A stretch of DNA of 64,000 bases from JAWVYT01 sp046483065 (GCA_046483065.1 JAWODW010000089.1:62001-126000); one strand, 5' to 3'; positions 36,599 through 45,572 are shown, counted from the first letter of the stretch. The notes: generated from the sequence alone by a model not told the origin. Made by a program: numbers and translations.

Positions 36599-37219
36599 AT
36601 GAACTCACGCATAGCATTCGTCGCGCTCGCCGTGGTTGGGCTGGCCGGCTTCGCCGGCTGCGACCTGATCCTGGGGACTGTGCCGGAGGGGCGGTTGGAG
36701 GCCACCGTCGCCGACGAGAGCCGGATCGGCACCGACACGTCGGTGGCCGGCGAGTACGTGGGTACGGGTCATTACGACATGCACCTCACGCCCACGGACC
36801 TCGACGCCATCAAGATCTACTCCGACGGGACCGGCGACTCCGAGGGCGACCGAGTCATCCTGGCCATCTACCAGCGCGGTTGGCCCGGCGAAGGGGAGTA
36901 CGACCTGAACATGAACCCGTGGTACGCGGCGCAAGGGAACCGGGTGGGGGCCTCCGGCCAATACTGGATTATCCGGCCCGACAGCGTGCTGGAGATCTAC
37001 TGGGCCGACGCCGGGCAGTTCGTCATCTCTGAGGTCCACCGCCGGTACATGGAAGGCAGCTTCACCATGACGGGGAGGCTGTGTCTGGTCAAAACGCCCT
37101 TGCCCAACCGTACGTCTGCAGGGCCCTGCAACGAGCCGGTGCCCATCGTGATCCCCGATAGCGCCCGGACAACGGAGGTGTCGGGCACGTTCGTGGTGAC
37201 GAAGCAGGAAGAACCGTAG
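36599..37219 (+). CDS. Secreted lipoprotein of the protease island
   Basis: A 206-residue lipoprotein. GAGGAGGT precedes the ATG by 5 nt, and the signal ends in a lipobox-like FAGCDL. The mature part is beta-rich, with the block RYMEGSFTMTGRLC, which resembles the GSFD region of family A lipoproteins, and ends SGTFVVTKQEEP. It follows the interrupted protease gene by 34 bp and is probably in the same transcription unit, mirroring the protease-lipoprotein order of the 27-30 kb cassette. Function unknown. Confidence 0.75.
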   Translation: MNSRIAFVALAVVGLAGFAGCDLILGTVPEGRLEATVADESRIGTDTSVAGEYVGTGHYDMHLTPTDLDAIKIYSDGTGDSEGDRVILAIYQRGWPGEGEYDLNMNPWYAAQGNRVGASGQYWIIRPDSVLEIYWADAGQFVISEVHRRYMEGSFTMTGRLCLVKTPLPNRTSAGPCNEPVPIVIPDSARTTEVSGTFVVTKQEEP

Positions 37220-37328
37220 GCCGGCCACCTGGGACCCGGGAGATCCGCCTCCCGCACGAGGCCGCCTGCCGCCTTTCCAGCCGCGGCCGCGGGCCGCCCG
37301 CCGCGGGCCGAACTCCGCGAGGCCCCCG

Positions 37329-37928
37329 CTACTGGCAGGTGCCGCCGGTGACCCGGGTCAGGAAGCACCGCATGATGTCCACGCCATCGGCCTCGGAGAG
37401 GAGCTCGAGGTCGAAGGTGCCGTTCTCGATGCTGCGGGTAGCCCCGGTGCCGTCGTCCCCGAGGACGAGACCGTCGAAGTGACCGACGATGTGGTCGTCG
37501 GTGAGCGTATCGACGGTGACGGTGCCGGACTCGATCTCCCAGTACGTCTGGACGCTCTGGAGGTCCGTGGCGTCGACGCCCTCGAGGATCCGGCCGTGAC
37601 AGTTCTGGCCGACGCCGCAGGTGAAGGTCCCGGTGGCCCGCTGCACGAGCTGGATGATGAACAGGTCGCCGACCGTCCCCTCCTTGCGCTCGAAGCCGGA
37701 CACCACCAGCCCGCCCACGCTGTCCGGGAACGCGATGGCGAACGTCTCGGGCTCGATCTCCTGCCCGCTGAACGACGGCAAGCCGGCGGCGTGGTAGGTG
37801 CCGCCGTCCCAGGTGAAGTTCACGCCATCGTCAGGCCCCTCGGGCTCGCCGGGCCCCGAGGCGTCCGAGCAGCCGACCAGTCCCGTGGCAAACGCCAGTG
37901 TCGCGACCAGCGCAGTGATTCGTGTCAT
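37329..37928 (-). CDS. Secreted beta-rich lipoprotein
   Basis: A 199-residue lipoprotein with AAGGAGGT right upstream of ATG and the signal MTRITALVATLAFATG, lipobox GLVGC. The mature part is beta-rich with two cysteine pairs (FTCGVGQNC and MRCFLTRVTGGTC). Its end, ENGTFDLELL, resembles the GSFDL block of the other island lipoproteins. It converges with 36599-37219. No known function. An upstream in-frame extension exists but lacks sense as a signal sequence. Confidence 0.78.
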   Translation of the reverse strand: MTRITALVATLAFATGLVGCSDASGPGEPEGPDDGVNFTWDGGTYHAAGLPSFSGQEIEPETFAIAFPDSVGGLVVSGFERKEGTVGDLFIIQLVQRATGTFTCGVGQNCHGRILEGVDATDLQSVQTYWEIESGTVTVDTLTDDHIVGHFDGLVLGDDGTGATRSIENGTFDLELLSEADGVDIMRCFLTRVTGGTCQ

Positions 37929-38064
37929 GCGACCTCCTTGGCTTCGTGATTCCCGTTCGCCCTCTCCGCCCCGCTCTCGTGGTATCCAACGCACGAGGGG
38001 GGGCGCCTTCTGTCGCACGGAGGCTCGATGGTGAAACGCGCGGTGGCGATTCCCGGCGCCCGCC

Positions 38065-38102
38065 GCGCTCAGCCGCCGCAGGCCACCCGCCCGGCTGAGC
38101 GC
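38065..38102. repeat. 11-bp perfect hairpin upstream of gyrA-like gene
   Basis: Arms GCGCTCAGCCG (38065-38075) and CGGCTGAGCGC (38092-38102) are perfect inverted repeats with a 16-nt loop, in the intergenic space between the divergent lipoprotein and GyrA genes. Confidence 0.75.
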
Positions 38103-38155
38103 AGCGAGGCCCCCGCTAGTCATCCGCCCCTTCCCACGCAATATTGGGGGCAGGC

Positions 38156-38201
38156 CCCGACATGTTGGGTCCGCACAGTCGACGCGACCCTACATGTTGG
38201 G
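38156..38201. promoter_or_regulatory. Two operator-like palindromes
   Basis: CCCGACATGTTGGG (38156-38169) and CCCTACATGTTGGG (38188-38201) are near-perfect 14-bp palindromes, 32 bp apart centre to centre (about three helical turns) and on the same helix face. They end 46 bp before the GyrA start. A degenerate third site (AATATTGGG) lies just upstream. They look like paired repressor or regulator sites; the regulator is unknown. Confidence 0.5.
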
Positions 38202-38247
38202 GGCCCCGAAGCCCCGAACCCCACCATCTAGTGGAGGCCATAGCAGT

Positions 38248-40773
38248 ATGGTGATGCCGCAGCGGCGCGAGCGAGTGCTCCCGCGCCTGATCGAAGAGGA
38301 GATGCGGGAGTCCTTCCTGGACTACTCGATGAGCGTGATCGTGCAGCGAGCGCTGCCGGACGTGCGCGACGGTCTCAAGCCGGTCCACCGGCGGATCCTG
38401 TACGCCATGAACGACCTGGGCCTGGGGCCCACGCGGCCGTACAAGAAGTCGGCGAACGTGGTGGGCGAGGTGCTGGGGAAGTACCACCCGCACGGTGACT
38501 CGGCCGTCTACGACACCATGGTCCGGATGGTCCAGGACTTCAGCCTCCGCTACCCGCTGGTGGACGGCCAGGGGAACTACGGGTCGATCGACGGCGACAG
38601 CGCGGCGGCGTACCGGTACACGGAAGCGAAGCTCACCGAGCTGGCCACCGAGCTGCTGGCGGACCTGGACAAGGACACCGTCGACTTCAGCGACACCTTC
38701 GACAACCAGCGGCAGGAGCCGGTGGTGCTGCCGTCGAAGTTCCCGAACCTGCTCATCAATGGCTCGGCGGGGATCGCCGTGGGGATGGCCACGAACATCC
38801 CGCCCCACAACCTCCGGGAGGTGGCCGCGGCGCTGGACCTGATCACGGAGAAGCCGGACTGCAACGTGGACGACCTCCTCGGAGTCCTCCCCGGCCCCGA
38901 CTTCCCCACCGGCGGCTACATCATCGGCACCGACGGGATCCGGGAAGCGTACGAGACGGGCCGGGGCCGGATGACCATGCGGGCCAAGGTGCAGCGGGAG
39001 GCCAAGCGGGGCGGGAAGGAGCAGCTCGTCGTCACGGAGCTGCCGTACGGGATCAGCAAGAGCAAGGTCATCGAGCAGATCGCCGACCTGGTCCGGAAGA
39101 AGAAGATGGAGGACGTGAGCGACCTCCGGGACGAGACCGACCGGGAGGGGATGCGGATCGTGGTGGAGTTGAAGCGAGGCGCCAAGGTCCAGCCGGTGCT
39201 GAACAAGCTCTACAAGAAGACGTACATGCAGGCCACCTTCGGCGCCATCATGATCGCGCTGGACCACGGGGTCCCGCGGGAGATGACGCTGAAGGAGATG
39301 CTCCAGAAGTACCGGGACCACCGGATCGAGGTAATCCAGCGCCGGGCGGCGTACGACCTGGAGCAGGCCAAGGCCGAGGCCCACGTGACCGAGGGGCTCA
39401 TCACCGCCCTCGACAACATCGACGAGGTGATCCGGATCATCCGGGAGTCCAGGAGCAAGGACGAGGCGGCCGAGGGGCTGATCGAGGCGTTCGACCTGTC
39501 GAAGATCCAGGCGGACGCCATCCTGAACATGCGCCTCCACCGCCTCACGGAGCTGGAGACGAAGGAGCTGAAGGGGCGGCTGAAGGAGCTGAAGCAGGAG
39601 ATCGCGGCGCTGTTCGCGCTCCTGGACTCCGAGGAGCAGCAGCTCGAAGTCTTCCTCGCGGAGCTCGACGAGATGGTCGAGGCCTACGGCGACGGCCGGC
39701 GGACCACCATCGTCGCCGGCGACGCCGACTTCAAGATGCAGGACATGGTGGCCCAGGAGGACGTGGTCATCACCGTCTCCCACCAGGGCTACGTCAAGCG
39801 CATGCCCGTGTCTCTCTACCGGAGGCGGGTGACCAGCGGCAAGGCGCTGGCCGGGATGGAGAAGTACGACGAGGACTTCCTCGAGCACGTCTTCATCGCC
39901 TCCACCCACGATGTAGTCCTCGTCATTACCGGCGCCGGGCAGGCCCACGAGATCCCGGTGGTGGAGATCCCCGAGAGCGGCCGCTCGAGCCGCGGCAAGG
40001 CGCTGCACCAGCTCCTGGGCTTCGAGGCCGGCGCACACGTGGCCGCCCTCCTGCCCATCTCCGACTACGAGGAGGGCACCCAGCTGGTCTTCCTGACCCG
40101 GGGCGGGATCGTGAAGCGGACGGAGCTCTCCGAGTTCGCCAATATCCGGGCCGGCGGGATCAACGCCATCAACCTGAAGAAGGGCGACGAGCTCCTGGAC
40201 GTCCGTCTCTCCGACGGGGTCAACGACGTGGTTCTCGCCACCGCCGCCGGCCGGGCCATCCGCTTTCCCGAGACCGACGTCCCCGAGGTGGGCCGGAACG
40301 CACAGGGCGTCATCGGCGTCCGGATGAAGAAGGACGACAGCGTGGTCGGCATGGTCGTCGTCCGCCGCGAAGCGACCCTCGCCGTGGTCACCGCCAACGG
40401 CTACGCCAAGCGCACCGAGATCGGCGAGTTCCGGGTCCAGGGCCGGGGCGGGCAGGGCACCGCCGCGCTGTCCGTGAGCGAGAAGACCGGGCCGCTCGTG
40501 GGCGCCAAGGAGATGCTCGATGGCGACGAGCTCATGGTCATCACCGCCGGTGGCAGAGCCGGCCGCCTCCAGGCCGCAGAGATCCCCGTCCAGGGCCGCA
40601 CCACCCAGGGCAAGCCGCTCGTGAACGTCGAGGCCGGCGACCGCGTGGTGGAGGTCAGCCGCGTGGCATCCGAGCGCGATACGCGCCAGAAGGCCGACGA
40701 CGCCGACGCGGCCGACCGGAAGATGGGCGACCAGCTGGAGCTCGTCGCCGCCGCCGAGCCGGACGAGGAGTAG
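38248..40773 (+). CDS. gyrA: DNA gyrase subunit A-like type IIA topoisomerase subunit
   Basis: An 841-residue subunit that breaks and rejoins DNA. The active-site tyrosine is in AAAYRYTEAKL (about residue 124). The quinolone-determining region HPHGDSAVYDT keeps Ser (about 85) and Asp (about 89), the wild-type susceptible residues. The C-terminal domain has six beta-pinwheel repeats (GYVKR, GIVKR, GRAIR, GYAKR, GRAGR types), but where the gyrase box QRRGGKG is expected the sequence reads RRRVTSGKAL. It may therefore be a GyrA paralogue with altered supercoiling; no gyrB or parE gene is in the window. The start at ATG 38248 is preceded by GTGGAGG; an ATG two codons on is possible. Confidence 0.9.
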   Translation: MVMPQRRERVLPRLIEEEMRESFLDYSMSVIVQRALPDVRDGLKPVHRRILYAMNDLGLGPTRPYKKSANVVGEVLGKYHPHGDSAVYDTMVRMVQDFSLRYPLVDGQGNYGSIDGDSAAAYRYTEAKLTELATELLADLDKDTVDFSDTFDNQRQEPVVLPSKFPNLLINGSAGIAVGMATNIPPHNLREVAAALDLITEKPDCNVDDLLGVLPGPDFPTGGYIIGTDGIREAYETGRGRMTMRAKVQREAKRGGKEQLVVTELPYGISKSKVIEQIADLVRKKKMEDVSDLRDETDREGMRIVVELKRGAKVQPVLNKLYKKTYMQATFGAIMIALDHGVPREMTLKEMLQKYRDHRIEVIQRRAAYDLEQAKAEAHVTEGLITALDNIDEVIRIIRESRSKDEAAEGLIEAFDLSKIQADAILNMRLHRLTELETKELKGRLKELKQEIAALFALLDSEEQQLEVFLAELDEMVEAYGDGRRTTIVAGDADFKMQDMVAQEDVVITVSHQGYVKRMPVSLYRRRVTSGKALAGMEKYDEDFLEHVFIASTHDVVLVITGAGQAHEIPVVEIPESGRSSRGKALHQLLGFEAGAHVAALLPISDYEEGTQLVFLTRGGIVKRTELSEFANIRAGGINAINLKKGDELLDVRLSDGVNDVVLATAAGRAIRFPETDVPEVGRNAQGVIGVRMKKDDSVVGMVVVRREATLAVVTANGYAKRTEIGEFRVQGRGGQGTAALSVSEKTGPLVGAKEMLDGDELMVITAGGRAGRLQAAEIPVQGRTTQGKPLVNVEAGDRVVEVSRVASERDTRQKADDADAADRKMGDQLELVAAAEPDEE

Positions 40774-41351
40774 GGACGGCTGCCGGTTGGGGACTTCTCT
40801 ACACATATCGTATGGAAGTCCCCGGCCTCGGCGAATCGACCCGGTTGCTTGGGAGATGATCCCGACGCCAGCAGCCCAACGAGCCGGAAAGGCAGCTTCT
40901 GGTAGAAGACCGTCGAGTCGGCCGGCAGGCCGTTCAGCCCGTCGATCACCTTGTCCTTCCGCCTGCGTCCGTGCGCTTTCCGGTGGTACGAACTCTGGCT
41001 CTTCTCCGAGTTTGTTGATGCGTTTGCCCGACACATGCCGGCGGTTTCGCAGCTTTCGGAACGCAGCGCCGCGGAGAGTCCCACCCGGGAGGCTGCCCTC
41101 TTCCTCTTCGTCGCCGTCGGCCTGTACCTCGCCCTCCGCCTCGTACTTCGCCCTTTCCCTGGCGGACGGCGGGTTCGAGAGAGGGAGAAGTACGAAGTCG
41201 AGGAGAGCCCGAACTCTAACGCTAGTGGTCGACCGCTCCCGATGCGGTGGGAAGAGCCCCGGCGACGCCGATGTGGTGACTTTCCCCACGACCTAATCCG
41301 GTGTTTCCTCCCTTGTCGGCGGGCGCCAGAGTTGGCATCGTTCGGACACGG
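40774..41351. other. Spacer before TonB receptor, possible decayed coding DNA
   Basis: About 580 bp of lower GC. One plus-strand frame (about 41086-41205) encodes a hydrophobic stretch, AALFLFVAVGLYLALRLVLR, followed by charged residues; a minus-strand frame over the same DNA also reads plausibly. Neither has a ribosome site or a match I know. I treat it as non-coding or decayed. Confidence 0.35.
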
Positions 41352-41368
41352 TTGAGAATGAGTCTCAA
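41352..41368. promoter_or_regulatory. Fur-box-like palindrome
   Basis: TTGAGAATGAGTCTCAA is an inverted repeat (TTGAGA / TCTCAA, 5-nt centre) close to the TGAGAATNATTCTCA form of Fur sites. It ends 17 nt before the TonB-receptor start, which suggests repression by iron or another metal. Confidence 0.65.
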
Positions 41369-41385
41369 ACCCGAACGACAACGCC

Positions 41386-43626
41386 ATGACACGACGCCTC
41401 GTCCTTTTCACATTCCTGCTCGGGCTGATGCTGACCGGTCCGGCCATGGTCACTGCGGCGGAGGCGGAAGCCGCGACCGACTCGATCCTGGAGCCCGCCC
41501 GGATCCTGGGCACGGTCACCGCGAGCGGTGCGGCGGTGGGGTACGCGGACGTGGTGCTGCGAGGGTACGGGATCCGGGCGACGGCGGACAGCCGGGGACG
41601 TTTCGTGCTGGGTGGAGTGGAGCCGGGCTCGCACACCATTCTGGTCTCGTCGCTGGGGTACGGTACGGCGGAGGTGACGGTGGAGGTTGGCCCGGGTGCC
41701 ACGGCGGAGGTGGAGGTGGCGCTGGAGGAGGAGGCCATCGGTCTGAATCCCATCGTTGTGACGGCCACGCGGAAGCGGACGTTCGTGAGCGAGAGTCCCG
41801 TGAAGGTGGACGTGGTGCCGGCGCGGTTCCTCCAGAACATGGCCACGTCGAGCCTGACGGAGTCGATCCAGCACGTGAACGGGCTGTACCAGCAGGTGGA
41901 CTGCGCGGTCTGCTACACGAACAACATCCGGATCAACGGGATGGAGGGCCCGTACACGTCGGTGCTCATCGACGGTCAGCCGATCATGAGCTCGTTGGCC
42001 AGCGTGTACGGTTTGAACGGGATCAACCCGTCGCTGATCGAGCGGATCGAGATCATCAAGGGTCCGAGCAGCACGCTGTACGGGTCGGACGCCATGGCGG
42101 GCGTGATCAACGTAATCACGAAGGACCCGCGGTTCGCGCCCCGGCTCTCGGTGGACGCCCGTCAGACCGACCACGGCGCGACGAGCGTGGACTTCGCCGT
42201 CGCGCCTTCGGTGGGTTCGACCCGGGGGCTGGTGAGTGGCACGTTCTACCGCCAGGGCGAGTTCCTGGATGACAACGGCGATGGCTACGCGGATGTGACG
42301 CTGGACACGCGGCTGTCGCTGTTCGGCAAAGTCCACCTGGAGGCGGAGCGTGGGGGCGGACTGTCGCTGGCGGGCAAGTACTACCACGAGGACCGGTTCG
42401 GCGGCGAGCGGGGCTGGACGAAAGAGGACCGGGGCAGCGACGAGGTCTACGGCGAGTCGATCTACACGGACCGGTTCGAGCTTCTGGGCGCGTGGGGGCT
42501 GCCGGTCCCGGCAGAGGACCTGAAGCTGGAGTTCTCGCTGACACACCACCGGCAGGACGCCATGTACGCCACGTCGCCGTACAACGCCGACCAGAACGTG
42601 GTGGCGGGGCACCTGCTCTGGGAGCCGGACCTGGGCCGTGGCCACGACGTGCTGCTGGGCGTCGGGGGCGAGTGGGAGTCGTTCGACGACGAGTCGCCGG
42701 CCACCGTCGAGCCGGTCACCCACGTCACGCCGGGCTTCTTCGCGCAGGACGAGTACACCGCCGGCCGCGGCGTGAAGCTGCTGGGCGGGCTGCGGGTGGA
42801 CCACCACGGGGACCACGGCGTGATCCTGTCGCCCCGGGCCGCGCTGAAGCTCGAGCCGCTCCCGGCGACCGCGGTCCGGCTCAACGCCGGCACCGGGTTC
42901 CGGGTGGTGGACCTGTTCACCGAGGACTACGCGTCGCTGACGCACACCCGGCGGCTGGTCACCGCGCAGGACCTGGACCCGGAGCGGTCGTACAACCTGA
43001 CGCTGAACGTGAACCAGGTGGTCGACTGGGGCAACAACCCCATGATGCTGGACGTGGACGCGTTCTACACCCACTTCACGAACCGGATTATCCCCGACTA
43101 CGACAGCGACCCCGGTCAGATCATCTACCACAACCTCGACGGCTTCGGTGTGACCCGGGGCGTGGGCGTGTCGCTGAACCAGAACATGACGGTGCTGCCC
43201 CTCTTCTACACGCTGGGGATCACCGTACAGGATGTCTTCTACGAGCACGAGGGCGCCCGGGAACGGGAGCTGTTCGCGGCTTCGTTCAAGGGCGTGTGGA
43301 GCGCCACGTACACCACGCCCTGGGACGTGGCCGTGGACTACACCGGCACGGTGGTGGGCCCGATGCGGCTGCCGGCCTATGACGAGCCGTTCAGCCGGCC
43401 CACCAGCTCCGAGACGTACGCCGTCCACAACCTCATGGTCACCTGGGACGCCGGGGACGACGTGGAGGTCTACGCCGGCGCCCGCAACCTCTTCGATTAC
43501 ACGCAGCCGAGCCCCATCGTCGACCCGGCCAACCCGTTCGGCGAGAACTTCGACACCGCCTGGGTCTACGGCCCGATCTATGGCCGCAACCTGGTGGTGG
43601 GCGGCCGGTACAGCCTGGGCCGGTGA
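41386..43626 (+). CDS. TonB-dependent outer-membrane receptor
   Basis: A 746-residue receptor: signal peptide (about 1-25), carboxypeptidase-regulatory-like N-terminal domain (about 38-115, ILGTVTASGAAVGYADVV), plug domain starting near IVVTATRKRTF, and a barrel ending YSLGR. The plug has a CxxC pair in VDCAVCYTNNIRINGMEG and the block GPSSTLYGSDAMAGVINVIT. This CxxC plug occurs in metal or metallophore receptors of Bacteroidota-like lineages, so the ligand may be a metal complex. A Fur-like box lies just upstream, and a TlpA-like thioredoxin gene follows by 7 bp, probably co-transcribed. Confidence 0.93.
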   Translation: MTRRLVLFTFLLGLMLTGPAMVTAAEAEAATDSILEPARILGTVTASGAAVGYADVVLRGYGIRATADSRGRFVLGGVEPGSHTILVSSLGYGTAEVTVEVGPGATAEVEVALEEEAIGLNPIVVTATRKRTFVSESPVKVDVVPARFLQNMATSSLTESIQHVNGLYQQVDCAVCYTNNIRINGMEGPYTSVLIDGQPIMSSLASVYGLNGINPSLIERIEIIKGPSSTLYGSDAMAGVINVITKDPRFAPRLSVDARQTDHGATSVDFAVAPSVGSTRGLVSGTFYRQGEFLDDNGDGYADVTLDTRLSLFGKVHLEAERGGGLSLAGKYYHEDRFGGERGWTKEDRGSDEVYGESIYTDRFELLGAWGLPVPAEDLKLEFSLTHHRQDAMYATSPYNADQNVVAGHLLWEPDLGRGHDVLLGVGGEWESFDDESPATVEPVTHVTPGFFAQDEYTAGRGVKLLGGLRVDHHGDHGVILSPRAALKLEPLPATAVRLNAGTGFRVVDLFTEDYASLTHTRRLVTAQDLDPERSYNLTLNVNQVVDWGNNPMMLDVDAFYTHFTNRIIPDYDSDPGQIIYHNLDGFGVTRGVGVSLNQNMTVLPLFYTLGITVQDVFYEHEGARERELFAASFKGVWSATYTTPWDVAVDYTGTVVGPMRLPAYDEPFSRPTSSETYAVHNLMVTWDAGDDVEVYAGARNLFDYTQPSPIVDPANPFGENFDTAWVYGPIYGRNLVVGGRYSLGR

Positions 43627-43633
43627 GGCGCGG

Positions 43634-44269
43634 GTGACCTCACGGCGCGACCCGTCCGACGGCTCGGCAGCCTGCGCGGCGCGACGCTCCGGGCCACGAC
43701 GCTCCGGGCCACGACGCTCCGGGCCACGACGCTCCGGGGCGACGCTGGCGGCGGTCCTGGCTCTGGCCGGGGCCGCCACGGGCGTGGAGGCCAGCGTCCT
43801 CCCGGATACCGTCCCCGGAGCAGGCCTCGAAGTCCACGGGCAGGCCGACTACGAGTGGCGCCTCGAGGATCTCGACGGCGCGCCTCTCTCCCTCGCCGAC
43901 TACCGCGGCGAGGTGGTGGTCGTGAACATGTGGGCCACGTGGTGCGCGCCCTGTGTGCGGGAGCTGGCGTCGTTCCAGCGGCTCCGGGCCTCCCTCGGCG
44001 ACGCCCCCGTCCGCTTCCTCTTCGTCAGTCCCGAAGAGCGGGGTCATGTCCAGACGTTCGTTCGCCGCTACGGTTGGGACCTGCCGTTCGCCGTGGAAGC
44101 CGAGGAGATGCCCGACGCCTTCGGTCTCGAGGCGCTGCCCACGACGTACGTCATCGACCGGGCCGGCCGGACCGTACTGAAGCATCGGGGGGCGGCCGAA
44201 TGGGACCGGGACCCGGTACGGCGCTTTCTCGACCATCTCGCCGCACCCGGCCGCTCCAGTGCCCGCTAG
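43634..44269 (+). CDS. TlpA-like periplasmic thioredoxin
   Basis: A 211-residue thioredoxin-fold protein with the active site WATWCAPCVREL and a cis-proline loop, EALPTTYVID. The GTG start lies 7 bp after the TonB receptor stop, with GAGG 5 nt upstream. The N-terminus before the hydrophobic export segment (TLAAVLALAGAATGVEA) is extended by about four RRSGP repeats from a 15-bp minisatellite, an unusually long, arginine-rich n-region. The partner is probably a cysteine-containing protein such as the adjacent CxxC receptor; this is inference. Confidence 0.88.
   Translation: MTSRRDPSDGSAACAARRSGPRRSGPRRSGPRRSGATLAAVLALAGAATGVEASVLPDTVPGAGLEVHGQADYEWRLEDLDGAPLSLADYRGEVVVVNMWATWCAPCVRELASFQRLRASLGDAPVRFLFVSPEERGHVQTFVRRYGWDLPFAVEAEEMPDAFGLEALPTTYVIDRAGRTVLKHRGAAEWDRDPVRRFLDHLAAPGRSSAR
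43682..43739. repeat. 15-bp coding minisatellite
   Basis: Nearly four copies of CGACGCTCCGGGCCA in perfect tandem, in frame within the TlpA-like gene (RRSGP repeats). Unit length is a multiple of three, so copy-number change would keep the frame and alter the signal-peptide n-region. Confidence 0.9.
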
Positions 44270-44719
44270 GCTTTTCCAGGCGCGCATCTCCACGGGCCCA
44301 TCTCGATGCCGTCGGAATGCCCGTCCAGCAGGTCGCGGCCCTCAGCAGGTCGCGGCCCTCAGGATGCTTGCCAACGTGTGCAGGGCTCGGCAGGGTGAGC
44401 GCAGAGCCAGTCGGGTCGCCCTCGAGAGCGGTAAGAAGTTCGGGAGAAGTCCCCACACTTCGCTCCCAACACCGATCCGGGGGAAGTTCTGAACAGTCCT
44501 TGTACACAACTCCCCACGGATCGAATCCCCGACGGCGATTCCTGGGGACTCCTGAACAAGGAGTGTATCGAAGGCCCCACACTTCCGGGTTCAGCTGGAT
44601 GTTTGGGGGGTTGTCCCGCGGGATGTTACCGCCCGCGCCTCGGCTTTAGCCGCGCTGCAGCCTGGCCACCCGCGCTCTGCCTCACCCTCACCCTCGCGGC
44701 CGGCCGCCCCGGGCCCTTC
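44270..44719. other. Spacer with a 17-bp perfect duplication
   Basis: A 450-bp gap between convergent genes. CAGCAGGTCGCGGCCCT occurs twice in tandem (44326-44342 and 44343-44359). Related phrases such as CCCCACACTTC recur near 44452 and 44575. GC is lower at 44430-44600. No gene or clear terminator is supported. Confidence 0.6.
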
Positions 44720-45559
44720 TCAGATCCCGCCCAGGAAGCCGTTCAGCGCCGCATTGAACGCGGCCGGGTTCTCCAGGTTGCTCAGGTGGCCGGCGTCGGG
44801 GATCACCACCAGCTCCGCCTCGGGGATGGCGTTGGTCATGGCTCGTGCGGTATCGGGCGGTGTGATGGCGTCGTGCTCGCCGACCACGACCAGCGTCCGG
44901 GCGGGGAGGGTGGCAAGGTCGGCGGTCCTGTCGTGGCGAGCGGCCATGCCGGCGAGGGCGGCCACGAGGGTCTCTGCCGGCGTCCCCAGGATCATGGACC
45001 GCACCTTCTCCACGACTTCGGGCTTTTCCTCCCGGGTCCGTTCGGTCAGGAGGTCCGGGATCATGGCCTGGGCCACGGGGCGGGCGCCGACGGCGCGCAC
45101 GGTCTGGGCCACGCGCATGCGGTTCTCCCGGCCTTCGTCGTCGTCGGCGGTGGCGCGGGTGTCGGCGAGGATCAGGCCGCGGACCAGCTCGGGGCGTCGT
45201 CGCACGAGTTCGAAGGCCACATAGCCGCCCATGGAGAGCCCGCAGACTACTGCGGGGCCGTCGGCCTCCCGCTCGATGAGAGCCGCCATGTCATCGGCGA
45301 GGCAGGTCATGGAGAGGACGGGCTCGTCGGGGCGGGCGATCCCGGCGCCCATCCGCTTGCCGGACGGGGTGCAGCCGTCGCCATCGATGGGCGAGCGACC
45401 GAAGCCCCGGAGGTCGGGCGCGAGGCCGCGCCAGCCCGCGGGGAGGGCGGCGAGCTGGGGCTCCCACATGGAGCCGTCGAAGGGAAACCCGTGGATGAAG
45501 AAGACGGAGCCCCCGGTGGCGTTCTCCCGGGGCCCCGACTCGTGCATATGGGGGTTCAT
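44720..45559 (-). CDS. Alpha/beta fold hydrolase
   Basis: A 279-residue hydrolase with oxyanion region FFIHGFPFDGSMW, nucleophile elbow CGLSMGGYVA, acid VVGEHDAITPP and catalytic His in PDAGHLSNLENP, so the triad is complete. This pattern is shared by many esterases and 3-oxoadipate enol-lactonase-like enzymes; the substrate is not evident. The start chosen is ATG 45559 (ATG 45547 possible). It lies 13 bp downstream of the MIP18-family gene on the same strand, so the two are likely an operon. Confidence 0.88.
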   Translation of the reverse strand: MNPHMHESGPRENATGGSVFFIHGFPFDGSMWEPQLAALPAGWRGLAPDLRGFGRSPIDGDGCTPSGKRMGAGIARPDEPVLSMTCLADDMAALIEREADGPAVVCGLSMGGYVAFELVRRRPELVRGLILADTRATADDDEGRENRMRVAQTVRAVGARPVAQAMIPDLLTERTREEKPEVVEKVRSMILGTPAETLVAALAGMAARHDRTADLATLPARTLVVVGEHDAITPPDTARAMTNAIPEAELVVIPDAGHLSNLENPAAFNAALNGFLGGI

Positions 45560-45572
45560 GGACCGCGTGGGT

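Noticed and set aside
38116..41289. Minus-strand frame of about 1057 codons opposite gyrA
   Set aside because: Composition is that of a shadow frame; gyrA motifs on the plus strand are unambiguous.
40951..41355. Small membrane protein upstream of the TonB receptor
   Set aside because: One hydrophobic stretch only; no ribosome site, and the opposite strand reads equally well. Kept only as a note on the spacer.
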